From a virus: a stretch of DNA of 64,000 nucleotides. The stretch is from positions 1 to 64,000 of the IMG/VR virus record IMGVR_UViG_3300034068_000734, one strand, 5' to 3'. The notes beneath the pieces were generated by a model, which worked only from the letters and a program-made list of their open reading frames with translations, ran no database searches and had not been told where the DNA came from. Both the position numbers and the translations under genes were made by a program. This document shows, piece after piece, positions 45,212 to 53,956 of the stretch (within the stretch, counting starts at the first letter, position 1; each line of letters starts with the position of its first letter).

Positions 45212-47862
45212 AGCGCTGGTGGGATGACGCAGGCGAGTCACTCGGCATCCTCGACCGTGTCGACGACTCGGACGTGGTGCAGGGGGTGGGGACGGCGCTG
45301 CTCGGATACCACGGCCTCGGCACTGGCGTCTTGAGGCCGCTAGCGCAGGCGACGCTCGTGGACGAGCAGGCCGTGTGCGATGCGCTGGCCCGTATCGACC
45401 TGGTGCCGGTGGCGAAGGCGCTGGCTGCGGCGACCCGACCGGTGATGGGTGATGCGTCGGACAGGTATGGGGAGTTGCTCGCATGCGACATGCATGAGCA
45501 GGCGGTGGATTCGACGACCCGGTTTGTCAGGGCGCTGACGGCGACAGGGGTGGACTGGCCGAGTGCGCTTTCGCGTGCGGCAGACGTTCATGGGGTTCCG
45601 GCTGACCGGATGGGCATTGCCGGTGAGCGGCTTCGAGCCCAGCGGCTTCCTGTCGCGGCGCAGCAGGATTGGGCGGACCGCGCACTCGTCGGGTATGCGG
45701 CACATGTGGGCAAGCGCGAAGCCGATGGGGTGGTGTCGAAGTCCATCCGGGTCCGGACGGCTGAATGGGATGAGGGCAGCCATCCTCGGGACGATGATGG
45801 GCAGTTCGCGGAGAAGACCCGCGCTTCCACCAGTGATGTGGATGACGGCATTGGCAGTCTTCGGAGCGCTGGCCAGTCGAGGAAGGCCCGCTTGGAGAGC
45901 CGCAGGCGACGGATGTCACGCGGCGGCAAGGCTTCCCCTTCTCATGGAGTGGTCTTCGCCGGGTCTTCGACTGGTGGCGTGACGTTCGCGGGGTCTGGGG
46001 GAGATGATCCGTCGCCGGGGGCGCGGAGCCGTCCGGCATCCGTCCGTGAACAGCAGCCGTCTGCGCGGGAGCGCATCGCCGAACGTCGACGGATGCGGAT
46101 ACGGGACCGCAGGAGCGCCGCCCGCAGGGAGCGCATCAATGCTTTGCTCACTACGACGCCGCCGGAGTCGCCGGATACCTTCACCGGCCTGCTCGGGGAT
46201 CCGTTCCCGAACGAGCCACGCGACGGGAACGGAAAGTACTTTGGTCACCGCATGTTGCAGCGTAGGGACCTGTACACGCTCATCCCCGGTCATCTTGCGG
46301 AGGAGATTGCCAAAGACGGCGCGTTCAACATCGCCCGTGTCACCGAGACGCGCTGGCCGGGTGAGATGTCGGCGCTGACTGCCAAGCAACTGAAAGTGGA
46401 GATCGCCGAACTCCAGGAGCGGGACAAGGCGATGCGGGCGGCAGGCGAGCACGTTCACAACGCAGTCGGATCACAGGTCATCATTCGGTTCGTCGGCAGG
46501 GAGATGGCGTGGGCACCCGATTCGTCCTCGCACAAGGATGACGAGTCGGAGATCGCTACTGGTGCGACATTCAAGGTTCGTAGGGATAACGCTGACCTGC
46601 ATAGTCCGGAATGGCTTGAGGTTAATGCGACGGATTTCACGTGGCGGGCGACCGCAGCATCGCCGAGTAAGAAATTCCGGTCGATGTCGGTGATGCTTGA
46701 CAATCCGAACGAGTTCACGACTCAAGGCTCTGACAACGACGGCTACGGGGATGACGAAGATGACGACGACGAAACCCCGCCGCTGCCGTATGACACTCTC
46801 CACCTCTTCAATAAGGAAGATGACTGGAAAGAGAGCCTGCATCCTCGTGACACGGACGGAACGTTTCGCGCGAAGGGGTCAGGGCTGAGCGGGGTGGCAT
46901 CGGACAGGGATGAGCAGTGGGCGGCGTACCGGAAGGCACGCAAGGAGCGCCGGGCCAAGCGTCTGAAGCGCGAGGCACGCCGGGCACCTGACCGGGTCGG
47001 CGTGCAGTTCGCCGGGTCCGAGCGGCTTGCTGATGTCGCAGGTACCAGGCCTGCTGCGGCTGTCTCCGAGGACCGTGCGACGTCTACTCCTACGCGCGCG
47101 CAGGGGAGCAGGGAACGTATCCGTCAGCGCATCAGGGACCGTCGCAGGGAGCGGATGCACGAGCGCCGCAGGGCCCTGCGCGACACCGGGTATAAGGGCG
47201 ACCCGGCGAATGACTTGACCGGACTTAGGTCGGTGTTTCCTAGTGATGAGGAAGCCGAGTTCCTTCTGCGCGTCGGAGAGGACGGCGGCACCGTTGATGA
47301 CGAGGAGCCTTTCAAGAAGGTCATGGACGTGCTGATGCTCAGGAGGCGCGCTGCAAAGAAGGCTATTGCGTACATTGATAATGACGCTGTTCTGGGCGAA
47401 GAAATGGTTGCGATGCCGAATTACGAGTCGGATGTCCCGGTGTTTGACACCGCGAACGAGGCAGACGTGTTCGCAGTGAAGTACATCTCCGATGTCTACG
47501 CGGCGTGGGACGCAGACGAGAAACTGCCCCCACGGTTGTTGGCGTTCTTGCAGGATGCTGAGCAGACTGGCGAGTACGTGTATTCAAAGGCGGCCCCGCA
47601 CGACACATTGAAGGGCAAGTGGGTGCCGATGATGTTCTGGTCGCATCATCGAAATGACGATGCGCATCAGATCATCGTCGCGACGGAAGCGCAGTGGGAT
47701 CGGGCTGCCGCGGGTGAAATCCCGAAGTTTGTCGCAAGCGACCCGGTGCCGATGTCGGAGATGCTTGCCGCGAATGGATATGGTGCAGAACGCATCGAAA
47801 TGACGAATGATGCCTTGGTACAGGCAATTCGGATGGATTTCATGGACAATGTGAGGCATTAG
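45208..47862 (+). CDS. Large minor head protein with repeated HPRD motifs
   Basis: 884 residues; ATGA overlap with the ATPase. N-terminal helical domain, then two copies of the phage motif HPRDxDGxF (HPRDDDGQFA at residue 192, HPRDTDGTFRA at 545), each followed by a basic low-complexity arm (SRRRRMSRGG; RKERRAKRLKREARRA) and a globular block. The C-terminal domain has WDADEKLPPRLLAFLQDAEQTG. Repeated architecture suggests internal duplication. Likely a capsid or core protein processed by the following protease; no enzyme motif recognised. Confidence 0.6.
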   Translation: MKRWWDDAGESLGILDRVDDSDVVQGVGTALLGYHGLGTGVLRPLAQATLVDEQAVCDALARIDLVPVAKALAAATRPVMGDASDRYGELLACDMHEQAVDSTTRFVRALTATGVDWPSALSRAADVHGVPADRMGIAGERLRAQRLPVAAQQDWADRALVGYAAHVGKREADGVVSKSIRVRTAEWDEGSHPRDDDGQFAEKTRASTSDVDDGIGSLRSAGQSRKARLESRRRRMSRGGKASPSHGVVFAGSSTGGVTFAGSGGDDPSPGARSRPASVREQQPSARERIAERRRMRIRDRRSAARRERINALLTTTPPESPDTFTGLLGDPFPNEPRDGNGKYFGHRMLQRRDLYTLIPGHLAEEIAKDGAFNIARVTETRWPGEMSALTAKQLKVEIAELQERDKAMRAAGEHVHNAVGSQVIIRFVGREMAWAPDSSSHKDDESEIATGATFKVRRDNADLHSPEWLEVNATDFTWRATAASPSKKFRSMSVMLDNPNEFTTQGSDNDGYGDDEDDDDETPPLPYDTLHLFNKEDDWKESLHPRDTDGTFRAKGSGLSGVASDRDEQWAAYRKARKERRAKRLKREARRAPDRVGVQFAGSERLADVAGTRPAAAVSEDRATSTPTRAQGSRERIRQRIRDRRRERMHERRRALRDTGYKGDPANDLTGLRSVFPSDEEAEFLLRVGEDGGTVDDEEPFKKVMDVLMLRRRAAKKAIAYIDNDAVLGEEMVAMPNYESDVPVFDTANEADVFAVKYISDVYAAWDADEKLPPRLLAFLQDAEQTGEYVYSKAAPHDTLKGKWVPMMFWSHHRNDDAHQIIVATEAQWDRAAAGEIPKFVASDPVPMSEMLAANGYGAERIEMTNDALVQAIRMDFMDNVRH

Positions 47863-47866
47863 GAGG
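47851..47866 (+). promoter_or_regulatory. TGAGGCATTAG box overlapping the protease ribosome-binding site
   Basis: GTGAGGCATTAGGAGG contains the recurrent box, the TAG stop of the preceding gene and the AGGAGG of the protease gene. Promoter function here is doubtful, but the match is exact over 11 bases. Confidence 0.4.
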
Positions 47867-47870
47867 ATTC

Positions 47871-48680
47871 ATGGATTCGCGTACTGCTGTAGACGTGCTG
47901 CTCGATGTGGACCCGGGTTTCGTTGAGCTGTGCAAGTCGCTGCTCGGGGACGCTGTTGACCCTGCCGATGTGTGGGAGTTCATGTACGCGACCGGCCCGG
48001 TGGTGAAGATGTCGCCGGATTCCGCTGACGTGGCGGTCCGTCGCGGCCTTGGTGCTGCGCGTGGCGCGCTGCGCAAGGTGACGGGGTCCCGGAAGGCGAA
48101 GACGGGCGCGCTGATGCTCGTGAGCGGTGCGGCGGGTGCTTCGGCGTCTGACGCGATCCGGTCGAAGGGCGGCGACTCGTCCCGGCAGTACGGCTACTCC
48201 ATCACCCGTGAGGAGCCTGCCATGAGCGGCGGTGTCGGGAAGGCTGACGACGATGACACGTTCGGCGTGACGTGGTCGGGTGAGTTCTCGAAGACCGATG
48301 ACGACAAGCGGCAGGTGTTCGGGTGGGCATCCGTCGTGGAGATCGACGGCCAGCCGGTGGTGGACCGCCAAGGCGACTGGATCACCCCTGACGAGATTGA
48401 GAAGGCCGCGTACCAGTATGTGGTGAAGTCTCGTAAGGGCGGCCATCAGCACAAGCGTGACGGGGAGAACCCGTTCCATGCGTCGGACATGATCGAGAGC
48501 ATCGTGTTCACACCGGAGAAGATCTCGAAGATGGGGCTTCCGGATGACTTCCCGGTCGGCTGGTGGGTCGGCTACAAAGTGAATGACGATGACACGTGGG
48601 CGAAGGTGAAGCAGGGCGACGTGACGGGCTTCTCGATCCATGGGAAGGGCAAACGGAGTGCTGTGGGGAGTGATCTGTGA
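47871..48680 (+). CDS. XkdF-like capsid maturation protease
   Basis: 269 residues; AGGAGG before ATG. The C-terminal half matches the XkdF family (KRQVFGWASVVEIDGQPVVDRQGDWITPDEIEKAAYQYV; HASDMIESIVFTPEKISKMG; FPVGWWVGYKVNDDDTW; GDVTGFSIHGKG). The His in HKRDGE and Ser in GFSIHG are the probable catalytic residues. The N-terminal 110 residues are unrelated and basic. It would trim scaffold and minor proteins during head maturation. Confidence 0.82.
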   Translation: MDSRTAVDVLLDVDPGFVELCKSLLGDAVDPADVWEFMYATGPVVKMSPDSADVAVRRGLGAARGALRKVTGSRKAKTGALMLVSGAAGASASDAIRSKGGDSSRQYGYSITREEPAMSGGVGKADDDDTFGVTWSGEFSKTDDDKRQVFGWASVVEIDGQPVVDRQGDWITPDEIEKAAYQYVVKSRKGGHQHKRDGENPFHASDMIESIVFTPEKISKMGLPDDFPVGWWVGYKVNDDDTWAKVKQGDVTGFSIHGKGKRSAVGSDL

Positions 48681-48958
48681 TGCCGGAGATGCCGAATGCG
48701 AAGTCACTGGCCGTGGGTCAGGCCGAGGAGCTGCCGATCCCGGTTTGGGCGCGGGTGCCGTTCTCGCTTCCTCGTGTGGTAGCGAACCCGCTGGACATGG
48801 CGGCGGGCAGCCGGATGACGGCATTGAACACCAGGCGCGTGCTGGCGATCCCTACGTGGCCGTGGAATGAGGGACGCGTCGGGCGCGCTGGTCTTGGTGT
48901 CGCCCGGGGCGCTGCGGCCACGTTCAACCCCATTGGATACGGACAGAGGTACTCATGA
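48677..48958 (+). CDS. 93-aa head-module protein
   Basis: GTGATG overlap. Pro/Arg/Ala-rich with a short hydrophobic middle (VWARVPFSLPRVVANPL). Unknown; ATGA overlap with the next gene. Confidence 0.55.
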   Translation: MMPEMPNAKSLAVGQAEELPIPVWARVPFSLPRVVANPLDMAAGSRMTALNTRRVLAIPTWPWNEGRVGRAGLGVARGAAATFNPIGYGQRYS

Positions 48959-50064
48959 TTGTGTCGAAGCGTCAGATGACTGAGGAGCAGCGCCGTCAGC
49001 GCACGGAGGCTCGGGTGGGCTTGGCGAGCAACGTGCTTGGGATCGCTGCTGGTGGTGCTGCCCTTGCGGGCGCGGCGAGGAACCCGGCACTGCGCGGCCC
49101 GACTGCTCAAAACGCCGGTCCAGTGACGGGCAAGCTCGTGCATCGCGGCGGTGTCTTGAACGGCCGGGGTAGGACGCTTGTGCGGGCTGGTGCTGGTGCG
49201 GCGATCGGATTGCAGACGGCGAATCTTGTCGGTGATCTCGTGACGAACAGGGTGTTGTCGCGTGAGGCGAAGAAGGGCGATTCAGTGGCGAAGAGCGTGG
49301 AGCAGTCGATCGTGAGCAAGTCCTCGCAGGTGCGGGTGACGGGCCGTGGCGTGAACATTGAGAAAGCGGGGAAGTTCACGGACAAGGAGCACGCTTGGTA
49401 TGGCGAGCAGGCGCGTAAAACCCGTGATCTGAATCGGCGCAAGGGGCAAGTTTCGGGCGCTGTCAGTGGCGCGACGGTCGGTGGCCTCAGCGGTTATAGC
49501 TTGGGGGCGATTGCGCACAACGCGAAGGCCCGGCGGTACAACGAAAATCTGTGGGGTTCACTCATTCGCCCCGAGGATGGTCGAAATATCATGAGGAAGC
49601 CCAAGAAGGCCGTGGTTGGTCTGATCACCGGGGCTGCGGGCGTTGGCGGTGCGGCCCTTGGCAGCGTGCTCACCGGTCGGCTTGCGGATACCAGGGCGAA
49701 GCGGGTCATGGACAACCCGAACGTGAAGTACTTGGCAATGTCTGGCAAGCGTGAACTGGATCGCCGGGAGAAGGCCATTGAGAAGCGCTACTACGACCCG
49801 GAGATGGACCGCCAGCGGCGTCTTGGCATGTACGCGGGCGCTGGCATCGGGGGTGGCGCTGGCCTGATCGCCATGGGTGCCAGTGGGGTGAAGCCGTCGT
49901 CACGTGAGGTCGAAGGGGGCCGGGTGGTGCGCGGCCTGTCGATGCCGAAGGGCAAGAAGGCTCGCGGGAAACTGGCGCTCCTCGCTGCGGGGCTTGCGTC
50001 TACTGGTGGCGGTATCGCCGCGTACAAGCATTCGAACAGCCGGGAGAACGACCCTTGGGACTGA
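48955..50064 (+). CDS. Basic protein with glycine-rich hydrophobic segments, 369 aa
   Basis: Several Gly/Ala-rich hydrophobic segments (SNVLGIAAGGAALAGAAR, AGAGAAIGLQTANLVGDLV, VVGLITGAAGVGGAALGSVL, YAGAGIGGGAGLIAMGA, ALLAAGLASTGGGIAAY) joined by Arg/Lys-rich loops. Same style as the 157-, 226- and 959-residue head-module proteins. Candidate internal head / ejection protein. Followed by a strong terminator. Confidence 0.6.
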   Translation: MIVSKRQMTEEQRRQRTEARVGLASNVLGIAAGGAALAGAARNPALRGPTAQNAGPVTGKLVHRGGVLNGRGRTLVRAGAGAAIGLQTANLVGDLVTNRVLSREAKKGDSVAKSVEQSIVSKSSQVRVTGRGVNIEKAGKFTDKEHAWYGEQARKTRDLNRRKGQVSGAVSGATVGGLSGYSLGAIAHNAKARRYNENLWGSLIRPEDGRNIMRKPKKAVVGLITGAAGVGGAALGSVLTGRLADTRAKRVMDNPNVKYLAMSGKRELDRREKAIEKRYYDPEMDRQRRLGMYAGAGIGGGAGLIAMGASGVKPSSREVEGGRVVRGLSMPKGKKARGKLALLAAGLASTGGGIAAYKHSNSRENDPWD

Positions 50065-50085
50065 GTCCTGGTCGTTCCACTCGTT

Positions 50086-50113
50086 AAGGGGTCGCCTTCG
50101 GGCGGCCCTTTTG
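50086..50113 (+). terminator. Terminator before the scaffold/capsid operon
   Basis: Stem AAGGG..CGCC/GGCG..CCTT with loop TTCG followed by TTTTGCG, 20 bases after the stop at 50064. Confidence 0.8.
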
Positions 50114-50173
50114 CGTTGCCATGAATCGGTATGCATCAGAACACCGAAAAGATCACAAATTGGTAACAGAAAT

Positions 50174-50208
50174 GCATCAATATGGCGTGCGTGAGGCATT
50201 GTGATACC
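50174..50208 (+). promoter_or_regulatory. GCAT box promoter of the capsid operon
   Basis: GCAT at 50174, GCGT at 50185 and 50189, GTGAGGCAT at 50191-50199, then an extended -10-like TGTGATACC (50200-50208). Placed just after a terminator, so a new transcript must start here. Confidence 0.55.
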
Positions 50209-50210
50209 CC

Positions 50211-51137
50211 ATGATTGGGCTCATGGGACGCACCGTGAGCAAGTTGATCGACCTCGACATAGACGAGGTGTCGCTCGTTGACCGAGCGGCAAATCAGCAC
50301 TCACTGGTCGCGTTCTCCAAAAGCCTCCAGGAGGGGGCTTCCAACCATCTGGAGGAATCCGTGAGTGCTGATCTCTCAGTGTTCAGCGATACCGGCGAGG
50401 AAGTGGACGCCGACGAACTTGAGCATGGTGACACCGTCTTCGACGCCGCTGGAAACGAGTACGTGTTCGTCGAGGACGGCGAGGAGGACGAGGTAGGCAA
50501 GGCAGACCTCATCCGTACCGCGCGCGTGATGGGACGCCGCAAGGGGCGTCAGGCCAAGGACATGTTCAACCGGGTCCCGACTGGCGCAAAGTACGGCGCT
50601 GCTGCGGGTGCAGGACTCGGCGCTGGCATGGCCGCAGGATCGCAGTTCGGCAAGTCGCTGTCAGAGGAGATCCTTGAGGACTTCTCCAAGGCCGTCACCG
50701 ACCGCGACCGCGACTACGTCATCGCAAAGGCCATGGACGAGGTGTCCAAGGCACAGGAGATCGCCCAGGAGGCGATGGAGTGGGCCGAGTACGAGCATGA
50801 CACGCGCATGACTGAGGCGTTCATCTCCAAGGCTGCGGAGTACAACCTCCCGGTCGCGCCCGACATCCTCGGACCGATCCTCAAGTCGCTCGCCGAGGCC
50901 CTCACCGACGAGCAGCTCGACGTGCTTGACGAGATCTTCAACGCCGTCGGGGACAGCCTCTACGACGAGATCGGCTACGTGGGCGGAGGCTCCAACAGCT
51001 CGGTCTTCGACCAGGTCGATGCGTTCGCTTCCGAGTACGTCGGCAAGTCCGACCTCTCCCGCGAGCAGGCAACCACGCTCATGTTCGAGGCCAATCCTGC
51101 GGCCTACGACGCATACATCTCCGAGTTGGGACGGTAA
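50211..51137 (+). CDS. Scaffold / prohead core protein candidate
   Basis: 308 residues from ATG 50211, which lies only 3 bases after the -10-like element; a second ATG is at 50223, and neither has a Shine-Dalgarno, so translation may be leaderless. The N-terminus has the prohead phrase LIDLDIDEVSLVDRAANQHSLV. The rest is very acidic and helical (EEVDADELEHGDTVFDAAGNEYVFVEDGEEDEVG) with a Gly-rich hydrophobic patch (YGAAAGAGLGAGMAAGS). Position before decoration and major capsid proteins supports scaffold. Confidence 0.65.
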   Translation: MIGLMGRTVSKLIDLDIDEVSLVDRAANQHSLVAFSKSLQEGASNHLEESVSADLSVFSDTGEEVDADELEHGDTVFDAAGNEYVFVEDGEEDEVGKADLIRTARVMGRRKGRQAKDMFNRVPTGAKYGAAAGAGLGAGMAAGSQFGKSLSEEILEDFSKAVTDRDRDYVIAKAMDEVSKAQEIAQEAMEWAEYEHDTRMTEAFISKAAEYNLPVAPDILGPILKSLAEALTDEQLDVLDEIFNAVGDSLYDEIGYVGGGSNSSVFDQVDAFASEYVGKSDLSREQATTLMFEANPAAYDAYISELGR

Positions 51138-51142
51138 CGGCA

Positions 51143-51550
51143 ATGGCTTTTGAAGAGAACATCTATAGCGCCTCCTTCGCGGCTGACGCATCTCTCGCGA
51201 AGTACACGGGTGTCCCCGGCCAGCCGGGATCGGCTGTCCCGAACAGCGGCTTCCAGTACCGCTTCGTGAAGGTCACCGGCAAGGCCCAGGTGGGGCTTGC
51301 CACTGACTCTGGTGACCGGCTCATCGGGGTCATGCAGTCGAAGCCCCAGGTCGTCGGCCAGGCAGCGACCATCGGAATCTGGGGTATCAGCCTCGTCAGC
51401 GCCGGTGGCGTTGTCGCAGCAGGCGATGAAATCACAACGAACACGGTGGGTCAGGCCATTAAGTCAGTGGACCCGGCGACATCCCGTGGGGTCGCAATCA
51501 CATCTTCAGCGAACGCAGGCGAGCTCATCTCCGTCCTGCTCCAGAACTAG
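51143..51550 (+). CDS. Capsid decoration protein (DUF2190-like)
   Basis: 135 residues, small beta-rich protein: FKYRFVKVTG-like QYRFVKVTGKAQVGLAT, IGVMQSKPQVVGQAATIGIWG, GGVVAAGDEITTNTVGQAI, GVAITSSANAGELISVLL. Typical of capsid spike/decoration proteins that precede the major capsid gene. Confidence 0.8.
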   Translation: MAFEENIYSASFAADASLAKYTGVPGQPGSAVPNSGFQYRFVKVTGKAQVGLATDSGDRLIGVMQSKPQVVGQAATIGIWGISLVSAGGVVAAGDEITTNTVGQAIKSVDPATSRGVAITSSANAGELISVLLQN

Positions 51551-51570
51551 GAACAGGAAGGTAGAGACAA

Positions 51571-52551
51571 ATGCCTAGCCCCTCGCAATCCGATCTTCAC
51601 GTCAACGTACCGCTGACGAACGTCAGCATCGCGTACATGCAGTCTTCGGACGCCTACATCGCGGACAAGATCTTCCCGAAGGTCCCCGTGAAGAAGCAGT
51701 CTGACCTGTACTGGAAGTACAGCAAGTCCGACTGGCGTCGTACCGATGTCGCCCGCCGTGCCCCCTCGACTGAGTCGAAGGGTGTCGGCTGGAATATGGA
51801 CACCGACCAGTACTTCGCGCATGTCTACGCCGTCCACAAGGACGTCGACGACCAGTTGCGGTCGAACGCTGACTCCAACTTCAACCTGGACCGCGACGCT
51901 ACGGAGTTCATCACGAACCAGCTCCTGCTCAAGCGGGACATCGACTGGAACGCTTCGTACTTCCAGCCGGGTATCTGGGCGACGGACCTCGCTGGCGGGA
52001 CGGACTTCACTAAGTGGAGCGACGCCGGTTCTGACCCGATCGGTGACGTCGCGGACTGGATCCTTGAGTTCCGCAAGCTCACGGGCTTCGCCCCGAACAA
52101 GATGATCCTTGGCGCTCAGGTCATGAAGGCCCTCAAGCAGCATCCGGACATCATCGACCGCATCAAGTACACGCAGAAGGGCATCGTCACGGAGGATCTC
52201 ATCGCGACCCTCTTCAATGTCGATCAGCTCTTCACGTCGTACGCAACGGTCGCGACTGGACCTCAGCTCGATGACGCCCGCACTCAGGACGCGGCGTCGA
52301 CGTTCGACTTCATCAGCAACGCGAAGTCGGTCCTCCTCGCCTACGCCCCGGGCGCTCCGTCGCTCATGACCCCGTCTGCCGGGTACACGTTCACGTGGAA
52401 CGGATACCTGGGCGGGAATGGCGAGGGCGTGAAGATCAAGCGGTTCCGCATGGAGCAGATTGCATCTGACCGCGTGGAAGCGGAAATGACGTACGACATG
52501 AAGGTCGTCGCCAAGGACCTTGGTTCCTTCGCAAAAGAGGTCGTCGCCTGA
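51571..52551 (+). CDS. Major capsid protein
   Basis: 326 residues; GGAAGGTAGAGACAA before ATG. Matches the long-form phage major capsid type: IAYMQSSDAYIADKIFPKVPVKKQSDLYWKY, DTDQYFAHVYAVHKDVDDQLRSNAD, NKMILGAQVMKALKQHPDI and the C-terminal KIKRFRMEQIASDRVEAEMTYDMKVVAKD. Located after scaffold and decoration genes. Forms the icosahedral shell. Confidence 0.9.
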   Translation: MPSPSQSDLHVNVPLTNVSIAYMQSSDAYIADKIFPKVPVKKQSDLYWKYSKSDWRRTDVARRAPSTESKGVGWNMDTDQYFAHVYAVHKDVDDQLRSNADSNFNLDRDATEFITNQLLLKRDIDWNASYFQPGIWATDLAGGTDFTKWSDAGSDPIGDVADWILEFRKLTGFAPNKMILGAQVMKALKQHPDIIDRIKYTQKGIVTEDLIATLFNVDQLFTSYATVATGPQLDDARTQDAASTFDFISNAKSVLLAYAPGAPSLMTPSAGYTFTWNGYLGGNGEGVKIKRFRMEQIASDRVEAEMTYDMKVVAKDLGSFAKEVVA

Positions 52552-53048
52552 TGTTTCAGATGCCGAACAGCGTTGTCGTCCGTCGGCCCATCACCCTTGA
52601 CGGGGTGCTGGTGCCGGCGGGCACTTCGCTTTCCAAAGGTCAGGTCATCGATCTGGGCCGGGAGTTGAACGCGCTGCTGGACTCTGGCTTCGTGGTTGCC
52701 CTCCCGGACCCGTATGAGCGGCCCGGTAGGCCTCCTCGCCCGACGAGCCTGCCCCCGGTTATCCGCAACGCGATGCTGGGGAAGATGAGCGCGCCACTGG
52801 CCGTGTCTGCGACGGTCGCCGGGGATGCGATCAGCGCGGTGGTGACGGGCGGCGTGCCGCAGTTCACTGTCACGATCAACAGTGCGCTACCGCAGTCGAA
52901 GTCGTCCCGGACGTTCGCGTTCACGGGCGTGGTTCCCGGGGATCACCGGATCGAGGTCACGGACGGCGCGGGTTCAACGAGTGCGTTCACGGCTCGTGTG
53001 ACCGTTGCCGATGAGGCTAAGCGGCCTGTGCGCAAGAAGGCGGAGTAG
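52551..53048 (+). CDS. Head-associated protein with Ig-like domain
   Basis: 165 residues; ATG overlaps the capsid stop. N-terminal DUF-type head segment (TLDGVLVPAGTSLSKGQVIDLGRELNALLDSG) followed by an Ig-like beta sandwich (SAPLAVSATVAGDAISAVVTGGVPQFTVTINS). Likely a head surface or completion protein. Confidence 0.7.
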   Translation: MFQMPNSVVVRRPITLDGVLVPAGTSLSKGQVIDLGRELNALLDSGFVVALPDPYERPGRPPRPTSLPPVIRNAMLGKMSAPLAVSATVAGDAISAVVTGGVPQFTVTINSALPQSKSSRTFAFTGVVPGDHRIEVTDGAGSTSAFTARVTVADEAKRPVRKKAE

Positions 53049-53051
53049 CCG

Positions 53052-53267
53052 ATGACTACTGAGGCGTTCGAGGTTGTTACCTCAGACCGGGTGCGTCCCA
53101 GGGAGGTCGCGAAGAAGCGCCCTGCCGGTCCTCGTTACGTGGCGCGCAAGCCCATGGTTATCGGCGAGAAGAAGATCAAGATCGGGGACTTGGTTCCCGA
53201 GGCGAGTAAGTGGCCGCGCGTCGAGGCGTGGGTGCGCAGCGGTTACATCGACATCGTGGAGGGCTAG
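53052..53267 (+). CDS. 71-aa head completion-type protein
   Basis: Short basic protein (KKRPAGPRYVARKPMVIGEKKIKIGDLVPEAS) ending VEAWVRSGYIDIVEG, a pattern common among small head proteins behind the capsid gene. Role inferred from position. Confidence 0.6.
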   Translation: MTTEAFEVVTSDRVRPREVAKKRPAGPRYVARKPMVIGEKKIKIGDLVPEASKWPRVEAWVRSGYIDIVEG

Positions 53268-53269
53268 TC

Positions 53270-53950
53270 ATGTTTGATGCTCGTGAGGTTGCCGTGTCGA
53301 AGACGGTGCTGTCCCGCAGGATCGCGGAGGTTACTGGCGAGGCGACGATGGCGGCGGCAACGCGGTCGGGTCGCAGGGCGGCGTTTGCTGCTGATGATGC
53401 ATCCGTGCAGGTGGCACACGCTGGTCGTGGCGGCATGTCGTCGCGTAAGAAGGCGCTGATTGCTACTGGTGTGGCTGTTCCGGTTGTTGGTGGGGCGCTC
53501 ATCGCGACACGGCGCGGTAAGGGCGTGGAGAAGGCCTTGAACGCCGGGCAACTGGCGGGGCATTTCTCGAACAAGATTGCTGGTACGACGGTGCGCCGAG
53601 GCGGGATGCTCAAGCCGAAGCGCGTGAAGTCGACCGGGGCGCTGATGCTCGATTCCCGGTCGTCTGCGGTCGCTGGCCGCAAGGTGCGTCCGGAAGGCAC
53701 TGCGCCGAAGGGCATGGTCGAGACGCTTCCTGGTCGTCGTGCTGGCGGTGCGAATCGAGCGATCGCCTCGCAGGGATATCGGGCGAATCTTGAGTCCATC
53801 GCTGGGACGGCACCTGCGAAACTTGAGGGCTACTCGGCCCGCAGCCAGTTGGAACGCTGGCATCAGGGTGCGCTGCGCGCTGAACGTAAGCGAGTCGGCA
53901 CGGAGCCGCGCCGGGTGGCGCTGCGCTCGAAGCGCGACCCCTGGTCGTAG
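53270..53950 (+). CDS. Basic protein with hydrophobic segment, 226 aa
   Basis: Basic protein with one Gly/Ala/Val hydrophobic segment (KKALIATGVAVPVVGGALIATR) near residues 64-85 and very Arg/Ala-rich remainder. Another member of the scattered head-module set. Unknown function. Confidence 0.55.
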   Translation: MFDAREVAVSKTVLSRRIAEVTGEATMAAATRSGRRAAFAADDASVQVAHAGRGGMSSRKKALIATGVAVPVVGGALIATRRGKGVEKALNAGQLAGHFSNKIAGTTVRRGGMLKPKRVKSTGALMLDSRSSAVAGRKVRPEGTAPKGMVETLPGRRAGGANRAIASQGYRANLESIAGTAPAKLEGYSARSQLERWHQGALRAERKRVGTEPRRVALRSKRDPWS

Positions 53951-53956
53951 GTAGCC

